From: Lachnoclostridium phytofermentans ISDg
GTDB taxonomy: Bacteria; Bacillota; Clostridia; Lachnospirales; Lachnospiraceae
DNA: 64,000 nt
Reading direction: 5' to 3'
Assembly (NCBI RefSeq): GCF_000018685.1
Contig: NC_010001.1
Coordinates: 2,310,001 to 2,374,000, forward strand
This document shows, piece after piece, positions 26,694 through 35,176 of the stretch. A model generated the notes under the pieces. It was not told where the DNA came from and searched no databases. It worked only from the letters and a program-made list of their open reading frames with translations. A program made the position numbers and the translations under genes. Within the stretch, counting starts at the first letter, position 1. Every line of letters begins with the position of its first letter.

Positions 26694-27233
26694 ATGCCGG
26701 AGGTCCGTAGGAGTATGTATGAATGGGAAGAACAACGTAAGGTGTATAATCCACAGGATGCTTCAAACGACAAGAAGCCAATAAATCAGTATTTCCTCGC
26801 ATCTACGGATTATTTAAATTTTGCTAAGGATGGATTAGGAGAAGTAAGAATCTATAATCCAAGCCATTCCAATAAAGACATTATATTGGATAAGCTTAGT
26901 TATATAAATTATAGTAATGCAATCGTCGGAATGGACGCTTTTATCTTTGCAAAACTAGAGGGGGAGCTATTAACCCATGAAATTCAAATCAATAGTCCCT
27001 TATCTTATCAAAAGCAAGTTAGTTTATGTGAAATTACCTTTGGTAGGAATCTAGCTTTGACGGATGGTTTACTTTTATATCAGCATATTATACCAAAGTA
27101 TCAAACAATTAATGATGAATTGGAGAATCCATTCGTATTAGTTCCAGGTACTGAATGGGTGTTTCAATTTCGAATACTTTATCTTGGAACAGATGCCTGC
27201 GTTCGAATGGGCTTTCGCTGGTGGGAAAGGTGA
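26694..27233 (+). CDS. Uncharacterised protein, paralogue of the next gene (DUF6143-like?)
   Basis: A 179-residue protein without signal peptide or membrane helix. From residue ~30 it reads NQYFLASTDYLNFAKDGLGEVRIYNPS and continues as a beta-rich domain ending FQFRILYLGTDACVRMGFRW. The same layout occurs in the C-terminal half of the next protein: start (Y.ASxxxxxFxxxGxGxVxxxNP), middle (LxHEN/IQIN) and end (VPGTxxxxxFxI). So both genes share one domain fold. I think this is the DUF6143 group seen in clostridia, with low certainty. The next gene starts four bases after this stop, so they are co-transcribed. Confidence 0.7.
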   Translation: MPEVRRSMYEWEEQRKVYNPQDASNDKKPINQYFLASTDYLNFAKDGLGEVRIYNPSHSNKDIILDKLSYINYSNAIVGMDAFIFAKLEGELLTHEIQINSPLSYQKQVSLCEITFGRNLALTDGLLLYQHIIPKYQTINDELENPFVLVPGTEWVFQFRILYLGTDACVRMGFRWWER

Positions 27234-27237
27234 GAAT

Positions 27238-28230
27238 ATGGATTATAATATAAATGGTAGCGAAGTGAATTTAAGTGAAATTGAAGATGATAAGAATAAA
27301 TGGGAAGATCAGATAAGGAAAAGAGAAGATCAGATAGGTAATAGAGAAGATCAGATAAGTAAATGGGATGATCATATAAATAAAAGGGATGATCAGATAA
27401 GTAAAAGGGATGATCATATAAATAAAAGGGATGAACATACCAATAAAAGGGAAGATCAGATAAGTAAATGGGATGAACATATAAATAAAAGGGAAGATCA
27501 TACAGATAAAAGGGAACATCAGATAAGCAAAAGTGAAGATCATTTAAATAAATGGGAAGATTATATAAATAATATGAATAAAACGTATGAAGAAAATAAA
27601 GAAGGCTTAAAGATGCAGTGGATGGAGGGATTTAATACAAAGGAAATGGAGGCAAAGAATTCATGGAATGAACCAGTAAATCAACCAATAAATCAACCAA
27701 AAAAGCAACCAATAAATCAACCAATGAATCAGCCAATAAATCAACCAATGAACCAACCAATAAAGCAACCAGTTAATCAATATGATTACATAGCAACTTC
27801 GAACATGATTTCATTTATGCGAGAAGGGGCAGGAGCTGTGATTTTATCTAATCCAGAGAATTCTAATACGAAAATCTTTATTGAAAAAACAATCTATCAT
27901 AATTTTTCAGATGCCATTCTTAGTCTTGAGGTATTTCATAATGTAGAAACACCAGAGGACGCAATGTCAAGTGATCATTATGCACCAAAAGATTTAAGTA
28001 ATTATCCTCAAGAACCATTTGGCAAAGTGCTTTCGCATGAAAACTTAGCTTATCATAAAGATTATTGCTTTTTGTCCTCAACGATTAATCCCTATCAGTC
28101 AGTGGATGAGTCAATGCTAAAAGGTATGGTATTAACACCTGGGACGAATCTGGCATATGTTTTTCATATAGTGAATCAACAACCACAAACAGTTATCTCT
28201 GTTACTTTTCATTGGACTGAGATAACATAA
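27238..28230 (+). CDS. Coiled-coil repeat protein with the same C-terminal domain as its neighbour
   Basis: A 330-residue protein. Residues ~21-111 are 13 head-to-tail heptads (27298-27570) such as KREDQIS, KWDDHIN and KRDEHTN, predicted to form one long charged coiled coil. Residues ~147-181 are a Gln/Pro tract of NQPx repeats. The rest (from YDYIATSNMISFM) is the domain found in the upstream gene, ending VISVTFHWTE. An alternative TTG at 27184 lies inside the previous gene; AAAGG before ATG 27238 decides the start. The domain may need the coiled coil for assembly. Function unknown. The DNA repeats are 21-bp units, so copy number could vary between strains. Confidence 0.75.
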   Translation: MDYNINGSEVNLSEIEDDKNKWEDQIRKREDQIGNREDQISKWDDHINKRDDQISKRDDHINKRDEHTNKREDQISKWDEHINKREDHTDKREHQISKSEDHLNKWEDYINNMNKTYEENKEGLKMQWMEGFNTKEMEAKNSWNEPVNQPINQPKKQPINQPMNQPINQPMNQPIKQPVNQYDYIATSNMISFMREGAGAVILSNPENSNTKIFIEKTIYHNFSDAILSLEVFHNVETPEDAMSSDHYAPKDLSNYPQEPFGKVLSHENLAYHKDYCFLSSTINPYQSVDESMLKGMVLTPGTNLAYVFHIVNQQPQTVISVTFHWTEIT

Positions 28231-28370
28231 TCGAATTCGAGTATTATTAAATTAAAAGTTATGAGCATTGTCGCTTGCTATTTTAGAGGTATAAGCATAC
28301 CATTACATAATGTTGAAATGCGATTATCATATCCATATGAGAAAGTTCCAAATAATGTGAATAAAGAAAG

Positions 28371-28399
28371 AGCGTTTACTTTACAAGTAAGCGCTTTTT
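28371..28399 (+). terminator. Terminator after the coiled-coil protein gene
   Basis: AGCGTTTACTT (28371-28381) pairs with AAGTAAGCGCT (28385-28395) around a three-base loop, followed by TTTTT. It lies inside an open frame extending upstream of the next gene, which supports the start at 28471 for that gene. Confidence 0.85.
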
Positions 28400-28470
28400 G
28401 TGTAAACTTAATTCAAAAGAAAACAAAAGATAAGGTGCGAGGAATACTCTGCGAAGTCATGGAGGTTGGT

Positions 28471-29646
28471 ATGAACGTATTGATTCTTTCTTGTAATACA
28501 GGAGAGGGACATAATGCAGCGGGGCGTGCTTTAGAAGAATATCTTAAGTATTCTGGTGAAGAAGTTGAAATGATAGACTTTATGAAGCTAGCCAGTGAAA
28601 GAACTTCTCGTATTGTTGGAGGAGCTTATGTCTCTATTGCAAAATTGACACCACATTTTTTTGGACTTATCTATCAGTTAGGAATGAAAGTAAGTAATAA
28701 ACGCCATAAATCTCCCGTATATTATGCAAATGCATTGATGGCAAAATACTTAAGCGAATATTTAAAGAAACATTCCGTGGATATTTTAGTAACACCACAT
28801 TTATATCCTGCGGAAACTATTACATATATGAAAAAGAAGAGTTTGCTCCGTTGCAAAACCTTAGCTATCGCAACCGATTATACTTGTATCCCATTCTGGG
28901 AGGAGACTAACTGTGATGCTTATATTATACCGCATGAAGATTTAATACAAGAGTTTTCTTCGCGGGGGATAAGCAGAGAAAAGCTTTATCCTTTGGGAAT
29001 TCCAGTGAAAAAAGCTTTTTGTAATAATCAAGAACTAAAAATATGTAGTTTTGATGAGCAAAATATGGAGTATAAAAGTGTAAAAGAACGTTTAAAACTC
29101 CCAAACAATCGATCTTTATTTTTGGTAATGAGTGGTAGCATGGGATTTGGAAAGATACAGCTGTTTACGTTTGAGCTAAATAGAAAGTGCAAGAAAGGAG
29201 AACAAATTGTAGTCATCTGCGGTAATAACCATAAATTATTTCGAATGATGAAGCAACGGTTTCGATATCATACGAATGTACATATTATTGGTTATACGAA
29301 TAATGTGTCATTGTACATGGAAGCAGCAGATGTAGTTTATACAAAACCAGGGGGCTTAACCTCAACTGAGGTTATTGTAAAGAATAAACCACTAGTACAT
29401 ACAGCTCCAATCCCAGGATGTGAAACGAGCAATATGGAGTTTTTTGCTGTAAAGGGGATGGCATTATCCTCACATTCCTTAAAGAATCAGATACAACAGG
29501 GTATGAAATTAATGAATTGTGAACAGATGAGAATGGGAATGCTTAATTCACAGGTTAAACATTCTAAACCAAATGCATGTAGGGATATCTATCATTTAAT
29601 GAAAAAAATGTGTGGAGAGGATGCAGATGAAATATCTCATATTTAG
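28471..29646 (+). CDS. Processive diacylglycerol glycosyltransferase (MGDG synthase/UgtP type)
   Basis: A 391-residue glycosyltransferase of the MurG/MGDG-synthase fold that would transfer glucose or galactose from a UDP-sugar to diacylglycerol, giving membrane glycolipids or a lipoteichoic-acid anchor. The N-terminal acceptor domain begins MNVLILSCNTGEGHNAAGRAL. The C-terminal donor domain has VMSGSMGFGK, then YTKPGGLTSTEVIVKNKP and PGCETSN. An upstream open frame to 28261 contains a terminator, and GGAGG at 28461-28465 serves ATG 28471. It overlaps the PlsY-like gene by 20 bases, so the two enzymes of glycerolipid synthesis are coupled. Confidence 0.88.
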   Translation: MNVLILSCNTGEGHNAAGRALEEYLKYSGEEVEMIDFMKLASERTSRIVGGAYVSIAKLTPHFFGLIYQLGMKVSNKRHKSPVYYANALMAKYLSEYLKKHSVDILVTPHLYPAETITYMKKKSLLRCKTLAIATDYTCIPFWEETNCDAYIIPHEDLIQEFSSRGISREKLYPLGIPVKKAFCNNQELKICSFDEQNMEYKSVKERLKLPNNRSLFLVMSGSMGFGKIQLFTFELNRKCKKGEQIVVICGNNHKLFRMMKQRFRYHTNVHIIGYTNNVSLYMEAADVVYTKPGGLTSTEVIVKNKPLVHTAPIPGCETSNMEFFAVKGMALSSHSLKNQIQQGMKLMNCEQMRMGMLNSQVKHSKPNACRDIYHLMKKMCGEDADEISHI

Positions 29647-30271
29647 TTTGTTTGGCTACCTTAGTGGTAGTATCTTATTTGCTTATTGGATTCCAAAGAA
29701 AATCAAATACATCGATGTTCGGGAATTAAGTGATGATGGGAATCCTGGTACTGCCAATGCTTTTTTGTATGGCGGTGCTTTTTGTGGCGTTTTAGTTCTA
29801 CTTTGTGAACTATTAAAGGGAATACTGCCTATTTTTATCAGTACAAAAGTGCTTGATATAACAAACAATGGATTTTCCTTTGTAATGGCAGCGCCAGTAC
29901 TTGGACATGCATATTCAATGTTTCATAAGGGAAAGGGAGGAAAGGCAATTGCTGTTTCTTTTGGTGTACTTCTTGGGCTTATACCTGAAGTAAGACCAGT
30001 GTTATTATTGATTTTCTTTTACCTTTTATTCTCTCTATTTTTTATAATTCGTCCTCATTTGCATCGCTCAATCTTTACCTTTTTATGTTTTTCCTTGTGT
30101 TGTTATCATTTATTAAAGATTCAATCACTAACAATCGGATGTATTTTCATAGCTTTGATCGTCATCTTAAAGCACCTTCATGCATTCCATGGTGAAGCAC
30201 TGGAGGTATTTTTACTTCATAGGAAAATCTATGGGAAAATGCAGAAGGATGAGGCTTCAAATCATTTATAA
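29627..30271 (+). CDS. PlsY-type glycerol-3-phosphate acyltransferase family protein
   Basis: A 214-residue integral membrane enzyme with about five to six helices. It carries the PlsY signatures GNPGTANAF (~residue 44) and GHAYSMFHKGKGGKAIA (~95-111). PlsY transfers acyl groups from acyl-phosphate to glycerol-3-phosphate, the first step of phospholipid synthesis. GGAGAGG (29614-29620) lies six bases before ATG 29627, ruling out the GTG at 29612. The start lies inside the glycosyltransferase gene. It may be a second, specialised PlsY rather than the housekeeping copy, but that cannot be judged from this window. The C-terminal ~20 residues are polar and cytoplasmic. Confidence 0.85.
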   Translation: MKYLIFSLFGYLSGSILFAYWIPKKIKYIDVRELSDDGNPGTANAFLYGGAFCGVLVLLCELLKGILPIFISTKVLDITNNGFSFVMAAPVLGHAYSMFHKGKGGKAIAVSFGVLLGLIPEVRPVLLLIFFYLLFSLFFIIRPHLHRSIFTFLCFSLCCYHLLKIQSLTIGCIFIALIVILKHLHAFHGEALEVFLLHRKIYGKMQKDEASNHL

Positions 30272-30489
30272 TGGCAAATCAAATGTTTTGGTAACTATAT
30301 TTAATGATTTAAGTTCTTAAATGTTAGTATGGAAAAAAAATCATGTTATGATATAATGATGAGGGACAAGAAAAAAATATTATCCAGAAGTAACATTCTT
30401 TATTTGTTCCTTTTTCTAATGCAACTCAGACGATAATTTACTTTAAAGAAAAAAACATAGTCAGATTGGTTAAAAGGGAGGAAAAATCT

Positions 30490-31062
30490 ATGGAAATCTA
30501 TGATATCACTCAGGAACTGTTCTCTGGCCGCATATTTCCGGGAGATATGGCCCCTAGATATGAAAGGGTTAAGGAAACTACAAAAGGGGATGTCTGTAAT
30601 TTAACCGTTTTACATATGTGTGCGCATAATGGAACACATATAGATGCTCCTTTTCATTTTATTGATGGTGGAAAAACCGTCGATCAAATTGACTTAAGGC
30701 GAGTGATTGGGGAGTGTACTGTAGTGGAACATGAGGGTGTACTTACCAGTGAGGATGTTCAGCGAATCATGCTAAAAGGGAAAGAAAGAATACTATTAAA
30801 AGGGAAAACGGTAGTATCTTTTGAAGCAGCACAGGAATTCAATCATTTTGGGGTATTGTTGGTTGGAAATGAATCACAGACAGTAGGTCCGGAAGATTCA
30901 GCAATGCAGGTTCATCTAGAACTTTTATCGAATGAGGTAGTATTACTAGAAGGAATTAATTTATCGAATGTTCCGGAAGGAGATTATTTTCTATTTGCTG
31001 CTCCATTAAATCTTGGTGGAGCGGATGGTGCACCATGCCGTGCAGTTTTAACACGTTCGTAG
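30490..31062 (+). CDS. Cyclase-family (kynurenine-formamidase-like) metal hydrolase
   Basis: A 190-residue protein of the cyclase/KynB-like family, which hydrolyses amide or lactam bonds using a divalent metal. It begins MEIYDITQELFSGRIFPGD and has the metal signature HNGTHIDAPFHF with conserved His and Asp, then LLVGNESQTVG. GGGAGG sits eight bases before ATG 30490, so the longer frame from 30466 is unlikely. No tryptophan-catabolism genes are nearby, so the substrate is open. The hemerythrin gene follows after 15 bases, suggesting one transcript. Confidence 0.88.
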   Translation: MEIYDITQELFSGRIFPGDMAPRYERVKETTKGDVCNLTVLHMCAHNGTHIDAPFHFIDGGKTVDQIDLRRVIGECTVVEHEGVLTSEDVQRIMLKGKERILLKGKTVVSFEAAQEFNHFGVLLVGNESQTVGPEDSAMQVHLELLSNEVVLLEGINLSNVPEGDYFLFAAPLNLGGADGAPCRAVLTRS

Positions 31063-31077
31063 AAAGGACTAAAAAAT

Positions 31078-31467
31078 ATGTTTGAGATGAAGCCAGAGTA
31101 TATGACAGGGATTACAATGATTGATGAAGAACATCAAAAACTTTTTGAATTGGCAGATCAACTATATGATTTATTAAATAATGATTTTATTCATGATAAG
31201 TTTGATTATATAGTGGAAGTAATTAATGGTTTAAAAGAATATGCAAAGAAACATTTTAAAGATGAAGAAGAGTATATGATGAGCATTAATTATAAGCGTT
31301 TGTTCTCTCATAAAATTGAACATCAGGCATTTTTAGAGAAAATGGAGGGACTTGATTTAGAGTCCATTGATGAAGATCAAAAGCAAACATGCTTAGAATT
31401 ACTTGGCTTTGTAAGTGATTGGTTGGTAAATCATATCCTTGGTAATGATATCTTAATTGGAAAGTAG
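31078..31467 (+). CDS. Bacteriohemerythrin
   Basis: A 129-residue single-domain hemerythrin that would bind O2 at a di-iron centre inside a four-helix bundle. All expected ligands are present at the family spacing: His19, His59-x3-Glu63, His78-x3-His82, His119 and Asp124. Length is typical of the stand-alone form. In an anaerobe it probably buffers or senses oxygen or serves iron handling. It follows the cyclase-family gene closely with AGAAAGGA as ribosome site. Confidence 0.93.
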   Translation: MFEMKPEYMTGITMIDEEHQKLFELADQLYDLLNNDFIHDKFDYIVEVINGLKEYAKKHFKDEEEYMMSINYKRLFSHKIEHQAFLEKMEGLDLESIDEDQKQTCLELLGFVSDWLVNHILGNDILIGK

Positions 31468-31604
31468 GGATTTATACAAAACCAATACGAGAGTAAGCAA
31501 CAACAGTAGTGAACCACCGTTTGTGATACCGTATGTGATTATTCTTAAAGTGTATTAAATGCTTATATCCAAACGAGAACTAAAAAGGTTAATTAACTAA
31601 ATTA

Positions 31605-31641
31605 AAAGCGATGAAGCAAAATTATATTGTTTCATCGCTTT
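31605..31641 (+). terminator. Stem-loop terminator after hemerythrin gene
   Basis: AAAGCGATGAA (31605-31615) pairs exactly with TTCATCGCTTT (31631-31641). The T tail is short. The palindrome could also end transcription of the small minus-strand gene at 31747. Confidence 0.7.
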
Positions 31642-31746
31642 GTACTTGAATCTTTAATCGATTAACTCAAATACCGAAAATAAAGTGTTAAATTAAAAGA
31701 CAAAGATCTGATGAGTCTAGAGAGTCGAAGCCTCTATGTTTCTTAA

Positions 31747-31902
31747 CTAGAATTCTCTATTTTTCATAGCAGATTTATTTTTCGTAGCATTCGAAGTAGA
31801 TCTAGTCTGTGCATCTTTTTCAATTTTCTCAGTTACCACGCCTTTACTTGGGCTATGTGGTAGTTCTTCTTTTTGAAAACTATGATTTGGATTTTTTGTC
31901 AT
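31747..31902 (-). CDS. Small hydrophilic protein, 51 residues
   Basis: A short gene on the minus strand. It starts MTKNPNHSFQKEELPHSPSK and continues with many Lys, Glu, Ser, Asn and Thr to a C-terminal NREF. The start codon has an excellent ribosome site (GGAAAGGAG, five bases away), which is why I accept it despite its length. There is no membrane helix, cysteine or signal peptide. The polar composition recalls small spore-associated proteins, but I do not recognise a family. The hairpin at 31605-31641 would terminate it. Confidence 0.6.
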   Translation of the reverse strand: MTKNPNHSFQKEELPHSPSKGVVTEKIEKDAQTRSTSNATKNKSAMKNREF

Positions 31903-32290
31903 AGCAACTCCTTTCCTATCTATAGAAAACAGTTTAAATTAATATTATGGGTATGATAATAAGTATTTTCAAAATATATTATCCTATACCATTTACTTTT
32001 TAAATTATAATAAAACTATATTTTTAAGGCTTTAATAACGTGGTCTGTTATGCACATTTTCATCGAGGTCACTATCATTAATTGTGCTTGATAAACGTAA
32101 CTACTAATGATATATTGATTGTAAATTCAACGAAAGTGCGTTCAATATAGGTAAAGAAATAATCCTATGGCTTTTAAGTGCGTTTTGTGTTTCTAGAGAA
32201 TCACTGAAGAAATCGCGTTGATGTAGGGGATTTTACCTTATTAAACGACTGGGTAGTAGATACCGATATCTTAAGAAGGAGAGTGAGTAT
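31903..32290. other. Intergenic region without a recognised gene
   Basis: AT-rich upstream DNA of the small minus-strand gene (to ~32035), then ~250 bases of mixed composition before the broken oxidoreductase gene. An AAGGAGAG ribosome site lies at 32275-32282. I see no repeat, tRNA or riboswitch. Confidence 0.5.
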
Positions 32291-33189
32291 ATGAAAAAAG
32301 TTGTAGTAGTCGGCGCAGGTATTGCAGGATTATCGGCAGCGATTTACGCACAGAGGAGCGGTTTTGAGGTGACGCTCTGCGGACAGCACAGCATAGTAGG
32401 CGGGATGTGTACCAGTTGGAGGCGTAAGGGCTATTTGTTTGAGGGTACGATAAATTGGCTGACTGGTTCTAATCCGAAAACCGAAGTATTTCAAATGTGG
32501 AACCACGCTTAGCGCAGGCGATGGTGTTATCCTGAGGGTGGCTCTTTAGCAATGGTGGACAGGATGGCGGAAACCTTCAAAAACTTAGGTGGAAAGCTCC
32601 TGCTTAAAACGAAAGTAAAAAGTGTCGTTATTGAAAGTGGGGCAGTGACCGGCGTTATGTTAGATAATGACATATTACCCGCCGATGCTGTAATCGTTAC
32701 GCAAGAAACAATTGCAGCGCTTGATCAATTATTTGACATACCTCTGCAAGACGCATGGCTGAAAGAACTTCGTGAAACTACCAAACCGTCTGTTTGTACT
32801 TTCATAAGCGTTGGTATTCGGACGAAGCTCCCCGATATCTTACCGGTCTGGAGGCTCGAGGAACCAATCAATCATGCAGGAAAGACGGTTACAGAAATAG
32901 CAATGCTATTAGTCAAAAATATCCTCAGACAAAGGGGAATATAGAGGTTATAGACATCGCTACTCCTTTGACGTATGAGCGCTATACCAACGCCTATCGT
33001 GGATCTTGGATGAGTGTGATGAGCCCTGGAGATAAAATGAAAACCTACTCTGGATTTCTAGAAAGTGTTAGTGGATTATACTTCGCGGGTCATCGGATTA
33101 TGCCACCAGGTGGCTTGCCTACTGCACTTGTTACAGGGCGCAAGGCGGCTCAGATGGTCTGTCATCAGTTTGATGTGATGTTTAGATGA
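32291..33189 (+). pseudogene. Broken phytoene-dehydrogenase-like FAD oxidoreductase
   Basis: Three pieces in different frames rebuild one NAD(P)/FAD-binding oxidoreductase of the phytoene desaturase/carotenoid isomerase type. 32291-32512 has the dinucleotide fold VVVGAGIAGLSAAIYAQRSG. 32510-~32860 starts YPEGGSLAMVDRMAETF-like and continues through the middle domain. ~32860-33189 has the C-terminal FAD motif LYFAGHRIMPPGGLPTALVTGR. About 140 residues after the N-terminal piece appear deleted, and a frameshift lies near 32860. Intact relatives are ~500 residues. The G+C content looks higher than its neighbours, suggesting acquisition followed by decay. No function should be assigned. Confidence 0.85.
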
Positions 33190-33247
33190 GATGGGATGTC
33201 CTTTAAAATAAGTATGACTAATCTTAGAATTGGAAGGGGAAAATCAA

Positions 33248-34012
33248 ATGATACTGTATTTCACAGGAACGGGTAACAGTGCCTATGTTGCGCACGCTAT
33301 CGCTAAGGAAACAGGTGATAAAGTTCTTTCTTTAAATGAGATGATGAAGAAAGGATCAAAGGAAAAAATTATATCCGAACTTCCTCTTGTAGTTGTAGTT
33401 CCTACATACGCATGGCGTGTACCTAGGGTTGTGAGTGATTTAATCAGACAGATACATTTTAACGGGAATCCAAAAGTATATTTTGTGTTGACCTGTGGCG
33501 ATAGTATCGGCGCAGCAGAAAAATACGTTAAAAAACTATGCGCTGAAAAGGAACTTCAATTCATGGGGTGCGCAGAAGTTGTAATGCCAGAAAACTACAT
33601 TGCTGTGTTTGCTGCACCTGAAAAAGATGAGGCATACGAAATTATTAGAAAATCAGAATCTGTAATTTCTGATATTTCTAAAAAAATTAAAGAAGAAGTG
33701 TCTTTTACTAGCCCTAGAATCAAGTTTCGTAGTAAAATTTCCAGTGGAATCGTAAATAACTTATTTTATAGGTTTATTGTAAAAGCAAAAGGTTTTTATG
33801 TAACCGATTCTTGTAATAGCTGTGGTTATTGTGTTCGAAGCTGCCCACTTAATAATATTCAATTAGAGGATAAAAAGCCAGTATGGGGAAAAGATTGCAC
33901 CCATTGTATGGCATGCATCTGTGGTTGTCCGATAAAGGCAATTGAATACGGAAAAAACAGTAAGAGTAAAGTACGATATCAGTGCCCGAATTATCCTATG
34001 AAAGAAAATTAA
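33248..34012 (+). CDS. EFR1-type protein: flavodoxin domain plus two [4Fe-4S] clusters
   Basis: A 254-residue cytoplasmic electron carrier. The N-terminal ~160 residues form a flavodoxin-like domain with the FMN phosphate loop FTGTGNSAYVA and a second loop with TCGDSIGAAEKY. The C-terminal ~60 residues carry two four-cysteine motifs, CNSCGYCVRSCP and CTHCMACICGCP, each expected to hold a 4Fe-4S cluster. Fusions of this type are widespread in clostridia (EFR1 family ferrodoxins) with unknown redox partners. GGAAGGGG precedes ATG 33248. It lies 59 bases after the broken FAD oxidoreductase, which might once have been its partner. Confidence 0.88.
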   Translation: MILYFTGTGNSAYVAHAIAKETGDKVLSLNEMMKKGSKEKIISELPLVVVVPTYAWRVPRVVSDLIRQIHFNGNPKVYFVLTCGDSIGAAEKYVKKLCAEKELQFMGCAEVVMPENYIAVFAAPEKDEAYEIIRKSESVISDISKKIKEEVSFTSPRIKFRSKISSGIVNNLFYRFIVKAKGFYVTDSCNSCGYCVRSCPLNNIQLEDKKPVWGKDCTHCMACICGCPIKAIEYGKNSKSKVRYQCPNYPMKEN

Positions 34013-34020
34013 TAGTGCAA

Positions 34021-34098
34021 AAATGGCTGATTACTGGAATACAAAGCGCGGATACGATATCCTTGAAGTGCTAGAGTATTCTTAATAATCAGCCATTT
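34021..34098. terminator. Bidirectional stem-loop between convergent genes
   Basis: AAATGGCTGATTA (34021-34033) and TAATCAGCCATTT (34086-34098) are exact complements separated by 52 bases. The position between two convergent stops fits a shared terminator, though the loop is long. Confidence 0.55.
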
Positions 34099-34103
34099 AA
34101 GTT

Positions 34104-34670
34104 CTATCTAAAATGAGCGGCATCCATGATCGTAATAGAAGTATTTCCTGTTTGAAATTGCTTCATCTGATCAAATGGTACCTTGTTAATATAGCATAGT
34201 AAACATTTAATAACAGCACCATGACTTACGATTGCAATATCCTGAGATTCATTTTTTAGGATAGATTGTATAGCCGCTATAGAGCGGGAGAGAACCTCCT
34301 CGTAAGATTCTCCATCGGGAGTTTCTTTTGTATTTCGATTTGCATGCCATATATTAAAGGTTTCACTGTCAGTTTCTTTTACTTCTTTCCAAGTAAACCC
34401 TTCCCAACGACCAAGATTCATCTCTTCAAGTCCAGCTTTAACTATATGATCTACCTGCAAGGCTTCGCTTAATATTTTAGCAGTTTTGCGTGCCCTTTTT
34501 TGTGGACTTGAATATACCTTGTGAATAGGCAATCCTTGTGTTTTTACTTTCTCTCCAAGAGCTAATGCTTGATTGATTCCATTTTCATTTAAATCTATAT
34601 CATTACTACCCTGTATTTTATTTTCAACATTCCAATCGGTTTCACCATGTCGTATAAAATAAATATTCAT
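34104..34670 (-). CDS. Histidine phosphatase family protein (phosphoglycerate-mutase-like)
   Basis: A 188-residue cytoplasmic phosphatase of the cofactor-independent-of-metal histidine phosphatase superfamily. The phospho-accepting His is in YFIRHGETDWN near the N-terminus, followed by SSPQKRARKTAKIL, the catalytic acid region EMNLGRWEGF, and the second His in IVSHGAVIKCLL. Members dephosphorylate sugar phosphates, alpha-ribazole phosphate or other small molecules, and the substrate cannot be chosen here. GGAG lies well spaced before the ATG. It is the only gene on this strand in the region. Confidence 0.9.
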   Translation of the reverse strand: MNIYFIRHGETDWNVENKIQGSNDIDLNENGINQALALGEKVKTQGLPIHKVYSSPQKRARKTAKILSEALQVDHIVKAGLEEMNLGRWEGFTWKEVKETDSETFNIWHANRNTKETPDGESYEEVLSRSIAAIQSILKNESQDIAIVSHGAVIKCLLCYINKVPFDQMKQFQTGNTSITIMDAAHFR

Positions 34671-34933
34671 AGGCGTCTCCTTTTTTCTACATTATCTGAC
34701 TTCATATTAAGTGTATCATAATAGAGTTATGCTTTCATTAGCACTTCTTACGAAAAAATACACTTTCCTCAGGTATTTCTTATCGCAATCAGATAAGTTA
34801 TATGATACAATGTATCAAAATCACACCATCCATATCGTGTTTAAGTAATTGACAGCGTCGCTCTGGTTAAGCATTTCATTACGCTTGGTGTAAAAAATAA
34901 AACATATAATTATCAAAAATGATATAACTATTA

Positions 34934-35158
34934 AGAAAATATTGCTATCTAGAAATATTGCTATCTAGAAATATTGCTATCTAGAAATATTACAATCTAG
35001 AAATATTGTTATCTAGAAATATTGTTATCTAGGCATATTGTTATCTAGGAATATTGTTATCTAGGAATATTGTTATCTAGAAATATTGTTATCTAGATAT
35101 ATTGTTATCTAGGAATATCTTTATCTAGAAATATAGTTTCCTAGAAATATAGTTAATA
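34934..35158. repeat. Tandem repeat array, 14 units of 16 bp
   Basis: The unit GAAATATTGTTATCTA is repeated 14 times, with changes concentrated in a few positions and the last units most diverged. Each junction creates a CTAG (ATCTAGAAAT). The array ends 18 bases before the GNAT start codon, so it occupies the promoter or 5' leader of that gene. The stretch 34671-34933 between it and the divergent phosphatase gene is plain AT-rich DNA. Confidence 0.93.
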
Positions 35159-35176
35159 GGATAGAAAGGGATTTCT

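Noticed and set aside
26408..26773. Minus-strand 121-codon frame rich in Leu, Tyr and Phe
   Set aside because: It is the 14-bp tandem array read through on the other strand.
27271..27543. Minus-strand hydrophobic repeat frame
   Set aside because: It is the complement of the heptad repeats of the coiled-coil protein gene and has no start signals.
28261..28470. 70-residue extension of the glycosyltransferase
   Set aside because: It spans a terminator, and GGAGG plus the conserved family start lie at 28461-28500.
34934..35158. CRISPR array or origin iterons
   Set aside because: Units are 16 bp and contiguous, with no spacers and no replication gene nearby; a simple tandem array fits.
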